Shown piece after piece: positions 5,068 through 5,827 of a stretch of 5,827 bases of DNA. Within the stretch, counting starts at the first letter, position 1. Each line of letters starts with the position of its first letter. A program made the position numbers and the translations under genes. The notes beneath the pieces are model-generated. The model made no database searches, was not told the origin of the DNA, and was given only the letters and a program-made list of their open reading frames with translations. Where the stretch lies: positions 1 through 5,827 of the forward strand of contig CAMHPM010000118.1 in assembly GCA_946187025.1 (NCBI GenBank). The letters run 5' to 3'. This DNA is from an uncultured Prevotellaceae bacterium. GTDB taxonomy: Bacteria; Bacteroidota; Bacteroidia; Bacteroidales; Bacteroidaceae.

Positions 5068-5827
5068 TTCTTAGTTTATAAATTAGTCTTATCAGCATCA
5101 CGATTCCGCGCACACACAGTTCGATTGCCATTGCAATCCACACACCTTTCAGTCCCATGGTACCTGCCAGGGCGGCTGCGAGCGGAATGCGCACGAGCCA
5201 GATGCTTCCCAGTTGTATGAAGCTTGGGTTGAGTGTCTTGCCCATACCCACGAATATGCTGTAGCACACAATCGACGTGGCGAAGAGCGGTTCGGCCCAT
5301 GCTTCGATGCGCAGCACGTCGGTTGTGAGTTGTCGCACTCCGAGGTCGGGGGTCATGAGTGTCATGAGTTCCGGGGCGAATATATACATCACAATGGCCA
5401 GCAACGACATGGCACCCACTCCGAGTGCAAGGGCTATGACCGAGAAGCGGCGTATGAGGTCGGGCCGCTGTGCTCCGATACTTTGTCCCACGAGTGTGGT
5501 GGCAGCATCGCCGATGCCGTATCCAGGCATGTAGCACAGGCTTTCGATAGTGATTCCGAATGCGTTGGCAGCGATGGCCACGGTGCCGAGCGGTGCCACA
5601 ATCATGGTCGATGTGATTTGTGCGGCACACGATATGACGCGTTCCATACCTATCGGCGAACCTATCTTCCATGCTTTCTTCAGCATACGGCGTTCGGGCC
5701 GGCAGCGTCCGCGGAAACTGAGTCGCAGCTCCGTTGAGCGGAAGCTGATGTAGTAGAACAGGATGAGTGTGCCGGTGAGCCATGCAAGCAGTGTGCCCCA
5801 TGCAGCGCCCAGCACCCCGAGTCCCAT
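5033..5827 (-). CDS. MATE-family efflux transporter, C-terminal part (5' end beyond the window)
   Basis: Inner-membrane antiporter family that exports drugs, metabolites or flavin/cationic compounds using a Na+ or H+ gradient; the substrate cannot be told from sequence. The 264 visible residues are about 60% of a usual MATE protein of around 440-460. The ATG at 5827-5825 is at the window edge and begins MGLGVLGAAWGT, a phrase typical of the middle of MATE proteins (end of the N-terminal bundle), so it is almost surely an internal Met. The linker with RPERRMLKKAWKIGSPIGME (43-62) leads into the second six-helix bundle. PGYGIGDAATTLVGQSIGAQ (101-120) is the conserved MATE motif of that half. 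Further hydrophobic helices lie near 125-152, 178-196, 205-222 and 226-250. The C-terminus is a short polar tail (KLRNGNKQDNNKTN). It is the most upstream gene of the operon visible here; the promoter lies outside the window. Confidence 0.9.
   Translation of the reverse strand: MGLGVLGAAWGTLLAWLTGTLILFYYISFRSTELRLSFRGRCRPERRMLKKAWKIGSPIGMERVISCAAQITSTMIVAPLGTVAIAANAFGITIESLCYMPGYGIGDAATTLVGQSIGAQRPDLIRRFSVIALALGVGAMSLLAIVMYIFAPELMTLMTPDLGVRQLTTDVLRIEAWAEPLFATSIVCYSIFVGMGKTLNPSFIQLGSIWLVRIPLAAALAGTMGLKGVWIAMAIELCVRGIVMLIRLIYKLRNGNKQDNNKTN

Noticed and set aside
5213..5737. Plus-strand open frame opposite the MATE gene
   Set aside because: Antisense shadow; the product is Cys/His/Glu-rich without motif order, while the minus strand carries conserved MATE motifs.
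1..5827. CRISPR array, transposon ends, phage or defence genes
   Set aside because: No evenly spaced direct repeats, transposase-like frame, target duplications or known defence domain were found. The tRNA gene is followed at once by a terminator and a housekeeping-type operon, with no integrase or repeated tRNA end to suggest an integrated element.

Overview
The window looks like an ordinary chromosomal stretch from a member of the Bacteroidota, probably order Bacteroidales and perhaps Prevotellaceae. Three candidate promoters carry the TAnnTTTG -7 element typical of that phylum. Start codons lack a clear Shine-Dalgarno sequence and follow A-rich leaders. The tRNA gene does not encode its CCA tail. 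The family-level placement is inference; no marker gene here settles it.

Left part (1-915). A minus-strand gene running off the left edge encodes a membrane-anchored alpha/beta hydrolase of the HGG / GxSxG esterase type. It diverges from murF, and the 214-bp gap between them holds two divergent promoters whose -7 elements read the same (TATCTTTG).

Middle part (916-2442). murF, the UDP-MurNAc-tripeptide:D-Ala-D-Ala ligase of peptidoglycan synthesis, is complete on the plus strand and ends at a probable intrinsic terminator. A tRNA-Leu(UAG) gene follows, with its own promoter and an imperfect palindrome next to the -33 box. A strong hairpin ends the tRNA transcript and probably also ends the operon arriving from the other side.

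Right part (2441-5827). Three genes lie on the minus strand with no room for promoters between them, in transcription order MATE transporter (5' end beyond the window), DUF3737-type beta-helix protein, and an MscS-family mechanosensitive channel with a periplasmic N-terminal domain. The first two overlap by 35 nt and the last two are 17 nt apart, so they very likely form one transcript. Two of the three products are inner-membrane transport proteins. The middle protein has no known function and is the least understood part of the window.

I saw no CRISPR array, insertion sequence, phage gene, restriction or defence system, or riboswitch. The best candidates for something undescribed are the MATE / DUF3737 / MscS gene set and the very regular solenoid repeat of the DUF3737 protein. 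Both are modest leads rather than a clear new system.
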